DNA of 64,000 nucleotides, from contig JABXKE010000002.1 in assembly GCA_013540595.1 (NCBI GenBank), positions 124,050 through 188,049 on the forward strand, in the 5' to 3' direction. This stretch comes from Pyrodictium sp. (GTDB lineage: Archaea > Thermoproteota > Thermoprotei_A > Sulfolobales > Pyrodictiaceae). The notes under the pieces are model-generated. The model saw only the letters and a program-made list of their open reading frames with translations. It did not search any database and was not told the DNA's origin. This document shows, piece by piece, positions 50,576 through 60,849 of this stretch (its first letter is position 1; every line of letters starts with the position of its first letter). The position numbers and the translations under genes were made by a program.

Positions 50576-51115
50576 TTGCCACAGAGGAAGAAGAGGGTTA
50601 CTGTTGAAGCTCCGCCAGCACTTACAGTGCTTGGCGAGCCGTTATACCTTATATCCATAAGGCCGCATTATGCGTACCAGATATTCCGTGGGACAAAGAA
50701 GTATGAGTTGCGTAGAGGTGTTGGTGGCCAGATACCTGAGGGTGCTGTAATGGTCGTCTATGCATCTGGTAATGTGAGAGCTATTGTTGGTGAGTTCAGG
50801 GTAGGGAGAGTGATTCGCGGTGATGCTAGCAAGGTCTGGGATCAAGTCATACGTGACCGTTCAAGCGGTATTGGTGGTGATGCGTGGCGATATATTCGTG
50901 GCTCAAACCGCGCCATGGCTCTTGAAGTCTTGGAGCCCAAGATGTACCCTAGACGTGTCACACTAGAAGAGATTAGGAGGATAATACCTGGATGGAACCC
51001 GCCACTGAGCTATAAGCTACTAAGGGAGGGAGAGCCTCTTTACGAGCTTATAATAAAGAAGCTTCGAAAGGACTTCGACATGGAGGCTATAGACGAGCAG
51101 GCTGAACAAGTTTAA
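50576..51115 (+). CDS. ASCH/PUA-like domain protein
   Basis: A 179-residue protein with an ASCH-type beta barrel: LISIRPHYAYQIFRGTKKYELRRG is the family's entry motif (strand, then the RG-K-YE-RR ligand loop), followed by VVYASGNVRAIVGEFRVG. ASCH domains bind RNA or modified nucleosides, and some are RNases or amidohydrolases. The start is taken as TTG 50576; GGAGG abuts it, so it may be slightly misplaced. The C-terminal extension (about 120-179) is charged. Role unknown. Confidence 0.68.
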   Translation: MPQRKKRVTVEAPPALTVLGEPLYLISIRPHYAYQIFRGTKKYELRRGVGGQIPEGAVMVVYASGNVRAIVGEFRVGRVIRGDASKVWDQVIRDRSSGIGGDAWRYIRGSNRAMALEVLEPKMYPRRVTLEEIRRIIPGWNPPLSYKLLREGEPLYELIIKKLRKDFDMEAIDEQAEQV

Positions 51116-51318
51116 GCAACTACACGTAGTAACCCTAATATTTTGATTTGTAAAGGGCTAGCTAGGAGGTCCGGCTGTAAGTGTGCTTAAGTTTATTATC
51201 TCCTGATATACACTATCAACAATATTACTGTATTATCGACTGAAGCTTACTGAGGTATATTTTTTATTGTCGTTTTCATGAGTTAAATTTATTAGCTATT
51301 TTGTAGTGCGGGTTTGGA

Positions 51319-52344
51319 GTGGGACACCTGCCAGTAGACATTGTTGTTGGCGGCTTCTTCGGAGATGAGGGTAAGGGCAAAGTAGTTGCTTACTTATCGT
51401 TGAGCAAGAAGCCTTTCGCTGTTATTCGTACTGGAGCCACTAATGCTGGTCACACCGTTGTTTACCGAGGTAATGTATGGAAGCTCCGCGCTGTACCCTC
51501 TGGATTTGTTGAGAAGAGTACTAGGCTTTACCTTGCCAGAGGGATGCTTGTTGATAAGGAGGTCTTCCTATCAGAAGTCAGGTCATTAGGTCTGCGTGGA
51601 AGAGTATGGATGGACCACAATACTGGGATTATTACTTGGGAGCACGTATCTAGGGAGAGATCTGATGAATACTTAATGAAGAGTATTGGGTCTACTGGTA
51701 CAGGTGTTGGAGCAGCAATGGTTGAGCGTGTTCTGCGTAGGCTGAGACTTGCAAGGGATTATCCTGAACTCAGGGAGTTCCTTGCTGATACACAAGCTGA
51801 GCTCTTGGATGCACTTGATAGGGGCGAAAATGTACTTGTTGAGGCTGCACAGGGTTATTGGCTTAGCTTGTACCATGGAACATACCCGTTTGTTACTAGT
51901 AGGGATACTACTGCGTCAGCTGCTCTTAGTGAGGTAGGGCTTGGGCCTAGGCATGTTGGAAGGATAATAGTTGTGTTTAAGGCTTATGTGACACGTGTTG
52001 GCCAGGGGCCTTTGCCTGGCGAGATAACCCATGAGGAGGCTGTGAAGCGTGGATGGGCTGAGTATGGTACTGTTACTGGTAGACCTCGTAGAGTTGCTCC
52101 CTTTAGCTTAGAGCTTGCGAGGAGAGCCGTGAGAGCTAATAGTGCTACTGAGGTAGCGGTCACCAAGCTTGACAAGTTGTTCCATGAGGCTTCATGTGTT
52201 CGTGAGTGGGAGAAACTGCCTATGGAGGCTAGAAAGTGGATAGAATGGGTTGAGTCTTCTCTTGGTGTTCCTGTCTCGATTATTGGTACTGGCGCTGATG
52301 CAGAATGTGTTATTGATAGAGCTAAGGAGGTGGGAGTAGAGTGA
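51319..52344 (+). CDS. purA: adenylosuccinate synthetase
   Basis: A 341-residue archaeal short-form PurA converting IMP to adenylosuccinate with GTP. GDEGKGK (15-21), GATNAGHTV (about 39-47), MKSIGSTGTGVG (IMP loop) and QGYWLSLYHGTYPFVTS are visible. The protein lacks the additional segments of the 430-residue bacterial form, which is normal for hyperthermophilic archaea. Start GTG 51319. Forms an operon with the flavoprotein (4-nt overlap) and probably purB, so AMP synthesis is encoded together. Confidence 0.93.
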   Translation: MGHLPVDIVVGGFFGDEGKGKVVAYLSLSKKPFAVIRTGATNAGHTVVYRGNVWKLRAVPSGFVEKSTRLYLARGMLVDKEVFLSEVRSLGLRGRVWMDHNTGIITWEHVSRERSDEYLMKSIGSTGTGVGAAMVERVLRRLRLARDYPELREFLADTQAELLDALDRGENVLVEAAQGYWLSLYHGTYPFVTSRDTTASAALSEVGLGPRHVGRIIVVFKAYVTRVGQGPLPGEITHEEAVKRGWAEYGTVTGRPRRVAPFSLELARRAVRANSATEVAVTKLDKLFHEASCVREWEKLPMEARKWIEWVESSLGVPVSIIGTGADAECVIDRAKEVGVE

Positions 52345-53777
52345 AGAGAGTTGACGTAGCTATTGTTGGTGCTGGTCCTGCAGGATTGTTTGCTGCTCTT
52401 GCCTTAGCTAGGGAGGCTAAGAGGGGGAGGATCACTGTCGTAGTCTTGGATCGTGGGCCTAGGGTTGGTGCTAGGAGGTGCCCATTGAAGGCTACTGGTA
52501 AGTGTACATTGTGCATGCCATGCCTCGTCATGGAAGGTGTTGGTGGTGCTGGCGCGCTTAGTAGTGGGATAATAAATCTTAGGCCTGATGTTGGTGGTGA
52601 TCTTGACAAGCTTGTTGGCAGCTGGGAGTATGCCCAGAAGCTTGTTGAGCTTGTTGACAGTGTTTTCGTGTATTTTGGAGCGCCAAGAGATAGGGTTTTT
52701 GAGCCTGACCCAAGGAAGGTTGTTGAGTTTGAGAGGAAGGCTGTTAAGGCTGGTGCTAAGTTTATACCTGTCAAGCAGAGGCATATAGGTACAGATAATA
52801 CTGTTAAGGTTGTAGGTGCTATGGAAAAATTCCTTGAAGAGCATGGCGTGAGGCTTCTCACGCTTACAATGGTTTCACGTGTAGAGGAGAGAGGAGGCAT
52901 ATTCACCTTAAAGACTAGCCGTGGCGACATAGAGGCCTACCAAGTATTATTGGCTCCTGGAAGAAGTGGGGCCCCATGGCTTGCTAGGGAAGTGCGCAGA
53001 CTTGGTATTGAAGCTGAGCCTGGGCCTCTTGATGTGGGTGTACGTGTTGAAGTTCCTTACACTGTTATGGAGCCCTTGACTAGCGTGGTTCACGATCCTA
53101 AGGTGATTCTTCATACGAGGACATTTGACGATAAGGTACGTACCTTCTGTACAAACCCTCGTGGTTATGTTGTCAAGGAAGTCTATCCTGATGGTACTGT
53201 GGGCGTTAACGGTGAGACGTTTACTGATAGGCAGAGCTTAAACACCAATTTTGCATTCTTGGTAACTATAAGGCTTACAGACCCCATGGACGATACTCTA
53301 GAGTATGGTAAGAGTATTGCTAGGATAGCAACCAAGCTTGGCGGCGGCCGACCACTTATCCAGAGGCTGGGCGACTTGACTGCTGGTAGGAGAAGTACGT
53401 GGAATCGTATTGAGAGAAGCGTAGTTGAGCCTACATTAAAAGATGCGACCCCCGGAGATATTGGCATGGCTTTGCCGTATAGGGTTGTCATAGATATTCT
53501 TGAAGGCCTTGAAAGACTTGATGACCTTGCTCCTGGTGTTTGGAGCAAACACACACTCCTATACGCGCCAGAGATAAAGTATTACTCTTTGAGGGTTAGA
53601 GTGAACCCTAAGACTATGGAGACTAGTACTCCAGGACTATATGTTGCTGGTGACGGCGCTGGTCTTAGTAGGGGTATTAACGTTGCTGCTGCTACTGGCT
53701 ACTTAGCAGCTAAGGGTATAGCTGAGAAGTTAGGTATAGAAGCTCTACTACCCGTAGAGTACGATTCCATAGACTAG
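52341..53777 (+). CDS. FAD-dependent oxidoreductase (COG2509-like)
   Basis: A 478-residue flavoprotein. VDVAIVGAGPAGLFAAL (4-20) is the FAD dinucleotide fold; the cysteine-rich CPLKATGKCTLCMPC (about 47-61) could hold a redox or metal site. GLYVAGDGAGLSRGIN near the C-terminus is the second FAD-contact motif. It resembles uncharacterised FAD-dependent dehydrogenases related to archaeal geranylgeranyl or glycerolipid reductases only distantly. It overlaps purA by 4 nt. Function unknown. Confidence 0.8.
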   Translation: MKRVDVAIVGAGPAGLFAALALAREAKRGRITVVVLDRGPRVGARRCPLKATGKCTLCMPCLVMEGVGGAGALSSGIINLRPDVGGDLDKLVGSWEYAQKLVELVDSVFVYFGAPRDRVFEPDPRKVVEFERKAVKAGAKFIPVKQRHIGTDNTVKVVGAMEKFLEEHGVRLLTLTMVSRVEERGGIFTLKTSRGDIEAYQVLLAPGRSGAPWLAREVRRLGIEAEPGPLDVGVRVEVPYTVMEPLTSVVHDPKVILHTRTFDDKVRTFCTNPRGYVVKEVYPDGTVGVNGETFTDRQSLNTNFAFLVTIRLTDPMDDTLEYGKSIARIATKLGGGRPLIQRLGDLTAGRRSTWNRIERSVVEPTLKDATPGDIGMALPYRVVIDILEGLERLDDLAPGVWSKHTLLYAPEIKYYSLRVRVNPKTMETSTPGLYVAGDGAGLSRGINVAAATGYLAAKGIAEKLGIEALLPVEYDSID

Positions 53778-53863
53778 TATGCATGTTTACCCACTATTTT
53801 AGGGTTATAGTATGCTCTAACAAATGTATTACAAGGCTTTGCTCTCGTAGAGGTGATCCTACC

Positions 53864-55216
53864 TTGTCGGATACTCTGTGCGTGTTTGAGTGGAGGTATG
53901 GTAGTGAAGAGATGAGAAGGCTTTTCTCTAGAGAGAACATCGTGAAGACCTATAAGCGTGTCGAGCTAGCTCTGCTCGAGGCTCTTGCTGAGACGGGCAT
54001 TGCTCCAATAGAAGCAGTTGAGCAATTGCGAAGTGTTCTGGACACTGTTACTGCTGAGGATGTCTACACTGAGGAGAAGAGGATAAAGCACGATATTGCT
54101 TCTCTCGTGTTCTTGTTGGCTAGGAAGGCTGGAGGAGAGGCTGCCAAGTGGGTACATTTTGGGGCTACTAGCTATGATATTGTCGACACGGCTTGGGCTC
54201 TCATACTTAGGGATGCCTTGGCCATAGTTAAGGGGCGTCTTGCTGCTGTTATTGAGAAGCTTTCTAGTCTTGCCTCCGAGTATTCTAGGTTACCCATGGT
54301 TGGGAGGACTCATGGACAGCATGCCGTGCCTGTGACTTTAGGGTTTAAGTTTGCTAATTATGTCTACGAGTTTGCGAGGAGCTATGAGCGTTTGTGCGAG
54401 CTTGAGAAGAGGCTTCTCCGCGTCAAGCTTGGAGGCGCAGTTGGTACTATGGCTTCTTGGGGCGGTAAGGGATTTATTGTACGTAGGAAGTTTGCTGAAA
54501 AGCTTGGCTTAGAGCCACACATTATTTCTACCCAGGTTGCTCCACGTGATGGGTTTGCCGAGCTTGCTGCTGTTGCTGCTATTCTTGCAAGTCAGCTTGA
54601 TAGGTTTGCATTTGAGGTTCGCGAGCTCTCTAGGCCAGAAATTATGGAGGTTTGGGAGGAGAGAGGAGGCACGGTCGGTAGTAGTGCTATGCCGCAGAAG
54701 AGGAACCCAGTCACTGCCGAGAGGATAAGTGGTATAGCCCGTTTTATCCGGAGCCTCATGCCAGGCTTTATGGAGAATATAGTGTTGTGGCACGAGAGAG
54801 ACTTGTCTAATAGTAGTTTTGAGAGGATAGCTCTGCCACATCTTCTACTTGCTTTGGATCAAGCCCTTGCTGATATGCTGGCGCTTCTAGAGAAGCTTAG
54901 GTTTAGCCCAGAGAACATGAAGAAGAACCTTTATCTTGGGTGGGGTACTGTTGTTGCTGAGAAGCTTATGAACATGCTAATTGAGCGGGGGCTTACACGT
55001 GAAGAAGCCTATAAGCTTTCTCAGAAGGCTGCAGCTAGGGCTCTAGCAGAGAAGAGGCCCTTGTGGCAGGTTGCTGCTGAGATGCATGAAGTGTCAAAGC
55101 GTATTGACGAGAAGACTCTTGAGAAGGAGCTTGTTCCTGAGAAGTATGTGGGTCCCGTGGAGAGGCTTGTAGAGGATGCTGTTAGGTATGCTGTCCAAGT
55201 AGTTGAGCGCTGCTAA
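53864..55216 (+). CDS. purB: adenylosuccinate lyase
   Basis: A 450-residue PurB of the fumarase/aspartase superfamily, acting twice in purine synthesis (SAICAR to AICAR, adenylosuccinate to AMP). Signature GSSAMPQKRNP carries the catalytic serine; TSYDIVDTA and GRTHGQHAVP are the other active-site blocks. The frame is open from 53783, but GAGGTGA lies 7 nt before TTG 53864, giving MSDTLCVFEWRYGSEEM, the normal family start. Confidence 0.93.
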   Translation: MSDTLCVFEWRYGSEEMRRLFSRENIVKTYKRVELALLEALAETGIAPIEAVEQLRSVLDTVTAEDVYTEEKRIKHDIASLVFLLARKAGGEAAKWVHFGATSYDIVDTAWALILRDALAIVKGRLAAVIEKLSSLASEYSRLPMVGRTHGQHAVPVTLGFKFANYVYEFARSYERLCELEKRLLRVKLGGAVGTMASWGGKGFIVRRKFAEKLGLEPHIISTQVAPRDGFAELAAVAAILASQLDRFAFEVRELSRPEIMEVWEERGGTVGSSAMPQKRNPVTAERISGIARFIRSLMPGFMENIVLWHERDLSNSSFERIALPHLLLALDQALADMLALLEKLRFSPENMKKNLYLGWGTVVAEKLMNMLIERGLTREEAYKLSQKAAARALAEKRPLWQVAAEMHEVSKRIDEKTLEKELVPEKYVGPVERLVEDAVRYAVQVVERC

Positions 55217-55219
55217 ATG

Positions 55220-56395
55220 CTATCGTTTTGAGTGTATTTCGACTATGTCACCATCTTCGAGGACATGGTCGAGGCCTACTCTCTCGCCAGGATACTTAGC
55301 AGACGGCCCCCAGACCTTAGCGTACTCGAAGTATTCGAGCATGTCACTGTGTATGTGCTCTGCAAGGTCACGAATAGTTGAGCCTTTTGGTAGGACTACA
55401 GGGATTTTACTGGGCTCACTATTGGGCTTCTTTGTGTAGACACGTATTATGTTGAGTCTCTTGAATAGGAGTTCACCTATCTTGTCTAGGTTTAGGCCCG
55501 TGCGTGCAGATACTGGGATAAGCCAGACACTCTTACTCTTCCTTTCCAAGAGGTAGTTGTAGAGTCTACGATATCTCTCAGCTGCGCCGGGTACATCTGC
55601 TTTGTTAGCTAAGACTATTGTTGGCCTATACACGCTGCTTCGTAGAATCGCCATTTCTATATCGTCTAGAGAGACTTCTCCTTCGACATATACTCTTGCC
55701 CTGTAAATCCTATACCTTGACAGTAAGCGTTCAACATCCTTAATCGTACCGTCTAGTATCCTACCACTACCAAGCACTTGTACACCATGTTCTCCACCCT
55801 TTTCTATACGTACTGTACCCCGCGGCTTCTCTATGAAGACGCCGTGTTCCGATAAGATGTCGCGAACAAACTCGTACTGTTCTACGGGATCTGAGTCAAG
55901 GCTAACGACTACTATTACTGCATCAGCATTACGTGCTAAGCCTGCTATACGTGGTATAAACTGTGGCGCTTCACGCGAGAGTGGTGGCGAGTCTACAAGC
56001 TGAAAGTATATGTCTTTGTATGGTAGCATTCCAGGGACTGGGAGTGTTGTCGAGAAAGGATAGTCTGCAACACGCGTCCTAGCCCCTGTTAGTCGCTGCA
56101 CTAAGAGGCTCTTACCCGTGTTTGGTGGACCTATAACAGCTACTTGTGCTGCACCCTCTTTCTCGACGAATATTCTGGGTCCACCACCGCCTTTCCTCTT
56201 TCTCTTCTGTTCTTCAAGCTCTTCACGTAACTCTGCGAGCCTACGCTTAGCCCACAATAGCAGGTTCTCTACGCCTTTATGCTTTGGTACTGCTGAAATG
56301 AATTCTTCGAGTGCTCTAATCTTCTCTTCTACAGTTTTGGCTTCAGAGTACTTTGCTAGCCTTGCCTGTGCTTCTGGCGGGAGATTAGCAGGCAT
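55220..56395 (-). CDS. Obg/DRG-family GTP-binding protein with TGS domain
   Basis: A 391-residue GTPase of the archaeal/eukaryotic DRG type. N-terminal helical part (1-70) with basic coiled-coil KRKRKGGGG, GTP-binding GPPNTGKS (89-96), PFSTTLPVPG (switch I), VDSPPLS (G3), NKAD (G4), SAR (G5) and a C-terminal TGS domain (about 315-391). It probably acts in ribosome function or translation stress. Convergent with purB, 3 bp apart. The G3 motif is DSPP rather than DxPG. Confidence 0.85.
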   Translation of the reverse strand: MPANLPPEAQARLAKYSEAKTVEEKIRALEEFISAVPKHKGVENLLLWAKRRLAELREELEEQKRKRKGGGGPRIFVEKEGAAQVAVIGPPNTGKSLLVQRLTGARTRVADYPFSTTLPVPGMLPYKDIYFQLVDSPPLSREAPQFIPRIAGLARNADAVIVVVSLDSDPVEQYEFVRDILSEHGVFIEKPRGTVRIEKGGEHGVQVLGSGRILDGTIKDVERLLSRYRIYRARVYVEGEVSLDDIEMAILRSSVYRPTIVLANKADVPGAAERYRRLYNYLLERKSKSVWLIPVSARTGLNLDKIGELLFKRLNIIRVYTKKPNSEPSKIPVVLPKGSTIRDLAEHIHSDMLEYFEYAKVWGPSAKYPGERVGLDHVLEDGDIVEIHSKR

Positions 56396-56533
56396 CTGCT
56401 CAGATCCCCACTCTATCGGCTTTATACTATGTTAGTCCTCTTAAACTGTAGTTTTATACACCATAAACATTTTTATCTATTAGCTTAAATTTGTGTAGTG
56501 ATTGCATTCAGTGTGGACTAACCAATAGTTTTC

Positions 56534-57055
56534 GTGAGAGAGTGTGGACTAATGCTTGCCCGGAAGACGAGAAGTAGGCTTGCTAAGATAGTCTTCGCCT
56601 TGATAATAATAGTGCTTATGCTGGCTGGTATACTCGCTGTTCTCTCACCCGTACTCAGGGAATGGCTTGGCGTTAAGGAGTACAGAGTTGAGGTATATGC
56701 AGCATCAGAGTATGCAGGGCTTGCTGAGCATGTAGCAAAATTGCTTGGAGAGAGCATTGATGCAAGCTACGAGGTTAAATGGTTGAAGATGAGTAGTAAT
56801 CATACTCTTGTAGGTGTTATAGTTTATAAGAATAAGGAGCCATTACTAGTGACATTTGTTAATGCATCAGCGAGTGATAATTCTATCAAAATGATTGGCT
56901 CTACGCTAAGAATGATACTCAGCCAAGTACAAGCTGCTTTGCGTCCTAATGAGACTATACTCTATCTGGACGGCAACCAGTTCTATATGCTTCCACGGAA
57001 TACAACTGCTATTGTTAACTTTATAGAGGCTATGCTTATGGGTCAGTCGTCTTGA
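56534..57055 (+). CDS. membrane-anchored exterior protein
   Basis: A 173-residue protein with one N-terminal transmembrane helix (about 19-40) and a beta/alpha exterior domain with sequons. No family recognised. GTG 56534 opens the frame; ATG 56552 (MLARKTRSR) is an equally plausible start. Tandem with the MATE gene 75 bp downstream. Unknown function. Confidence 0.55.
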   Translation: MRECGLMLARKTRSRLAKIVFALIIIVLMLAGILAVLSPVLREWLGVKEYRVEVYAASEYAGLAEHVAKLLGESIDASYEVKWLKMSSNHTLVGVIVYKNKEPLLVTFVNASASDNSIKMIGSTLRMILSQVQAALRPNETILYLDGNQFYMLPRNTTAIVNFIEAMLMGQSS

Positions 57056-57130
57056 GCTTTGCTAAACCTAAGCCGCTTCATGTATTCGAATATATTTAGT
57101 TATGCGTTGTAGGCTAAGGGAGGAGAAGGT

Positions 57131-58510
57131 ATGCCTAGTGAAAAGGGCCCAGCTAGCGATCTCCGTAAGTTAAGAAAGACTGTTCTTACTGAAGAGAACC
57201 TGACTAAACTCTTGTTTAAGTTGGCCTTACCACTTATGCTTTCTACATCTATTAGTGTTGTGTATGAAGTAGCTGATACTCTATGGCTTTCACGACTTAG
57301 CGATGCTGCTCTTGGCACACCTGTTGTATCATGGCCTTTGCGTGGTATTCTTATGGCGTTAGGCTTTGGTTTTGGTAGTAGTGTTGCAGCACTGGCTGGC
57401 CAGTATGCGGGTGCTGGATTGTTTGATAAGGCGTCAGAGAGTATAGGCTCAGTTTTAGGTCTTTTACTTATGATAGTTACGCCGCTATCCTTGCTTTTCA
57501 CTATAGCAGTGCCATTGTATCTTGACGTGATTAATGTGCCTCCAGATATCAGGCCTTTAGCTCAAGAATATCTTACAGTGTTAATGCTCAGCACGTCTTT
57601 TTCTATAATATTTATATTGTTTAATTTTTCTATGAGTGCTCTTGGCGATACCAAGACTCCTATGAAGGTGTCCATCATAGCTACATTAACAAACTTTGTT
57701 TTAGACCCAATACTTATCTTTTGGGTTGGACTGGGTGTTATGGGTGCTGCCTTAGCTACAGCTGTAGCTAATGTGCTGAGTGCTTCTTATGCTTTGTTTA
57801 GTTTCTTTACTGGGAGACATGGTGTGAAGCTTTCACTTAGCTCACTTATACCGGACAGAGAGATTGTACCGCTTGTAATCAAGATATCTGCTCCGATAAC
57901 GCTGCAACGCTTAGCTGTCACAGCGGGATTCATAACTATGGCACGAATAGTATCTGGGCTTGGTACACCTATTGTTGCTGCATACTCTATAGGCCAGGTA
58001 TTTCTCAGTCTTGATAGAATAATATCAATGCCTTTAGGTAGGGCTATGGGTATTATTGTTGGTCAGAGTCTTGGAGCTGAAATGATTGATAGAGCAAAAA
58101 GAGCGGCTATGACTGGGATAAAGACCATTATGAGCTTAATAGGCCTCTATGTAGTCCTCTTGCTGCTCTTTAATAAGCCATTCATAGACGTGTTTACTGA
58201 TACTCCAGAGGTATTTGAGTCAGCACATAGGATGCTAATAATATTTGGTCCTAGTGTTCTCGGCTTTACACTGTACATGCTAGGCGAGTCCATAGCACGT
58301 AGTAGTGGTCATACAGTTCTTGTTTCGGCACTAGGATTTGTAAGGCTCTGGCTACTACGCATACCACTCTCTTACGTACTTGCATACACTCTTGAGCTAG
58401 GTGATACAGGGCTCTGGGCTGGGATGGCTGTAAGCAACTATGTTACTGGTATAACTATACTTGCATGGATATTATCTTGGAGGTGGGCTAAACCAGTAAT
58501 AAAGAAGTGA
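57131..58510 (+). CDS. MATE-family cation/drug antiporter
   Basis: A 459-residue multidrug and toxin extrusion transporter with 12 helices. PLMLSTSISVVYEVADTLWLSRL near the N-terminus and the repeated half beginning near residue 240 show the internal duplication of the family. NFSMSALGDTKTPM between is typical of the MATE loop. Uses H+ or Na+ gradients to expel organic cations. Start ATG 57131 after GGAGGAG. Confidence 0.85.
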   Translation: MPSEKGPASDLRKLRKTVLTEENLTKLLFKLALPLMLSTSISVVYEVADTLWLSRLSDAALGTPVVSWPLRGILMALGFGFGSSVAALAGQYAGAGLFDKASESIGSVLGLLLMIVTPLSLLFTIAVPLYLDVINVPPDIRPLAQEYLTVLMLSTSFSIIFILFNFSMSALGDTKTPMKVSIIATLTNFVLDPILIFWVGLGVMGAALATAVANVLSASYALFSFFTGRHGVKLSLSSLIPDREIVPLVIKISAPITLQRLAVTAGFITMARIVSGLGTPIVAAYSIGQVFLSLDRIISMPLGRAMGIIVGQSLGAEMIDRAKRAAMTGIKTIMSLIGLYVVLLLLFNKPFIDVFTDTPEVFESAHRMLIIFGPSVLGFTLYMLGESIARSSGHTVLVSALGFVRLWLLRIPLSYVLAYTLELGDTGLWAGMAVSNYVTGITILAWILSWRWAKPVIKK

Positions 58511-58542
58511 AAGTAAAGAATAGTAGTATGTGGGACAATGAT

Positions 58543-59997
58543 TTAGGGTAGTACATTCAATTGATTACAGGGCGTGTAGAGGATTGCGTCGATAACGTAG
58601 AGTATTGACATTACTCTGCTTGTATTACTATATGCAGTTATGTAGTAGGTATTGTATGGCTGGTTTCTCCCGTCAAAAAAGCCTATGGTTGACTCATTGA
58701 ATTGTTGTATTTCAGGTGGCTCAACATTATAAGGATCTGAAGTGTCCATGATTAAGTTAGCTTCTTCATACCATAAGACTGGCTCAAGTGCTTTAACGGT
58801 TGTATTGAAACTGTATGTCCCCCTAAACCATACGGTGTCTGGCCTGGTGTCAAGCTCGTATGTTCCCTCTGTAGAGGCATAGAATCTTATTTCGAGATTT
58901 CCTATCTTTACTGTTCCCCATATGCGCTCATAGTCGTAGGGTGCAAACTTAAACCATGCATTGTAGTCCACGTCTATTTCCCAGGAAAAGAAGGCCGTAA
59001 TGTCTCCAAGCGAGAGTGTTGTACTACCCGTTGTTCTGTAATAGCCTCTGCCCCACCGGTCACTATATGCTGAAACTGGGACTAGTGTGTAGTTGTACTC
59101 GTAGCTTCCATCACCATGTATGACTATGAGGTATGCATAAGACCATGTGTAGTCACGGTGTGCAAGGCCGACAATTACTAGTGTTGGGGCTAGTGTTGGA
59201 GGCCTAATAACGACGTGGACTGGCTGGTAGAACCAGTTATCATTGAATGTCCAGAGGATATTCCCAGCATCTATACTTATCTCTTTTGCTAGTGTTGTAT
59301 TGAAGAAGTTACAGAACTCTGTATTTATTCTAGCTATTGCTGTAGAATTAAACCCAGCCATTGCAAGGAATTCCGTCCAGTTAATCGCACCCCACTCATT
59401 GTTTCTAGGTTCAAGGTTATGCCTATTGAATAATGAGCATACTCCTCTAACTCCAAACATAATCTTACCTTTATCAGCTGTGCTCCACAAAGGAACATAG
59501 CCCCTATACGCCATTGGGTCATTAAAGTAACTGTATATGAAAGGGTCTTGATAAGAGAAGCTACACAAGACAGCATTAATGATAGCATCGCTGCTCAGGT
59601 TAGCAGATATTAAACCATTACTACTCATCTTAACTTGTGCAACAGCTATCGGCTTAAAAACGCGTCTTCCAAGCTGTACAGACTCACCATGCTCTACAAC
59701 GTATATTCTTGCATTACCTGTGTTCCATGGAATGGAGACTTGCTTAACATTAACTGCTATATGGGGTATGTCTTTTTCATCAACTACAATAACATCACTG
59801 TGGTCAGGTAGAGTTATACTGTCGCCCGAGACATTTGCATGCAAAGCAACATACTCAACATGTTCTTGTAGTGCTTGTTGCAAGCGTAAAGCATGCAGGC
59901 TCATCTTCCCAATATACACTACATAAATAGCTAATCCAGCTAGTGTAGTCATAATTAGAAGGCCCGCATATAGTGTTCCTATTCCACGTATGGACAT
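58543..59997 (-). CDS. large pilin-like surface protein with class III signal
   Basis: A 484-residue protein starting MSIRGIGTLYAGLLIMTT. The RG/IGTLYAG junction after a short basic leader is a class III prepilin signal with its hydrophobic stalk, so it is cut by archaeal prepilin peptidase. The C-terminal 440 residues form an unusually large exterior domain rich in Tyr and Trp with sequons. GAGGGGC lies 6 nt before ATG 59997. It may be the adhesive tip or minor pilin of the pilus encoded next to it. Confidence 0.7.
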   Translation of the reverse strand: MSIRGIGTLYAGLLIMTTLAGLAIYVVYIGKMSLHALRLQQALQEHVEYVALHANVSGDSITLPDHSDVIVVDEKDIPHIAVNVKQVSIPWNTGNARIYVVEHGESVQLGRRVFKPIAVAQVKMSSNGLISANLSSDAIINAVLCSFSYQDPFIYSYFNDPMAYRGYVPLWSTADKGKIMFGVRGVCSLFNRHNLEPRNNEWGAINWTEFLAMAGFNSTAIARINTEFCNFFNTTLAKEISIDAGNILWTFNDNWFYQPVHVVIRPPTLAPTLVIVGLAHRDYTWSYAYLIVIHGDGSYEYNYTLVPVSAYSDRWGRGYYRTTGSTTLSLGDITAFFSWEIDVDYNAWFKFAPYDYERIWGTVKIGNLEIRFYASTEGTYELDTRPDTVWFRGTYSFNTTVKALEPVLWYEEANLIMDTSDPYNVEPPEIQQFNESTIGFFDGRNQPYNTYYITAYSNTSRVMSILYVIDAILYTPCNQLNVLP

Positions 59998-60143
59998 ACT
60001 AAAGCCCCTCAACTTAGAAATACAAGTTGCCATTGACATTGGGAGAGAGCAGAAACTATTCACTAAACCAGTATTACAGCAATATATGAGGAGAGCAGAA
60101 TCGATCCTAAATTACTAGAAGGAATAGAATGCTTTAAAGAATG

Positions 60144-60221
<78 letters not shown>

Positions 60222-60302
60222 AGGCACGCCAGGGCTTCCAGGTGTATATTCTTGGTAAAAAGGGGTGTGGTGTTTAATTTTTACGGTTTATTTCCGATAT
60301 TC

Positions 60303-60719
60303 TTAGCTTGTAAATGTCATCTTAAATTGGCTACCATCGTTTAGCTCTACAACAATTACATGTTTTCCGCTCGGCAGACTATTTATCGTTACAACTTTGT
60401 GGAGTTCCTGGCCTGGTTCTAGTAGGTAACCTTGAGCTGATATTCCTAGCTGGCCTGATACATCGGTAGTGTCTATGCTTACTTTTGTTATGTTTGCTGC
60501 TGCTCCACCTGCATTTTTAATTGAGATTTCTATGTATGCTGTGTTTCCAACGTAGTCAACTGTTGCTGTTATTAGTAGTTGTGGTTTTTGTGCTACTGCG
60601 CTTGCTCCAGAGTTTGCATAGCTGTATATTACGTAGCCTATTGCTATTGTTGCTGCAAGTAGTATGGCTGTAGAGATTAGTGGGCTTAGGCCTCTTAGAT
60701 TGTGCGCCAAGGCTCTCAC
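60303..60719 (-). CDS. type IV pilin (class III prepilin)
   Basis: A 138-residue pilin. NLRG/LSPLISTAILLAATIAIGYVIYSY is a clear class III signal peptide: cleavage after RG, then a hydrophobic stalk that assembles the filament. The globular part is an Ig-like beta sandwich (EISIKNAGGAAANITKV). GTG 60719 or TTG 60710 can start it; the latter has GGAGTGA at good distance. It is probably the major pilin of the system encoded upstream. Confidence 0.8.
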   Translation of the reverse strand: MRALAHNLRGLSPLISTAILLAATIAIGYVIYSYANSGASAVAQKPQLLITATVDYVGNTAYIEISIKNAGGAAANITKVSIDTTDVSGQLGISAQGYLLEPGQELHKVVTINSLPSGKHVIVVELNDGSQFKMTFTS

Positions 60720-60849
60720 TCCATTATTATTCTTCTTCTTGTTGTGTATTGGTAGTGTAGCAGTGTTGAGTGTAAGTATTCCTTGAAGTAAGGCTATGTA
60801 TTCTTAACACTTGACATTACTCAATGTATTAAGCAAAAAGAGCCAATGG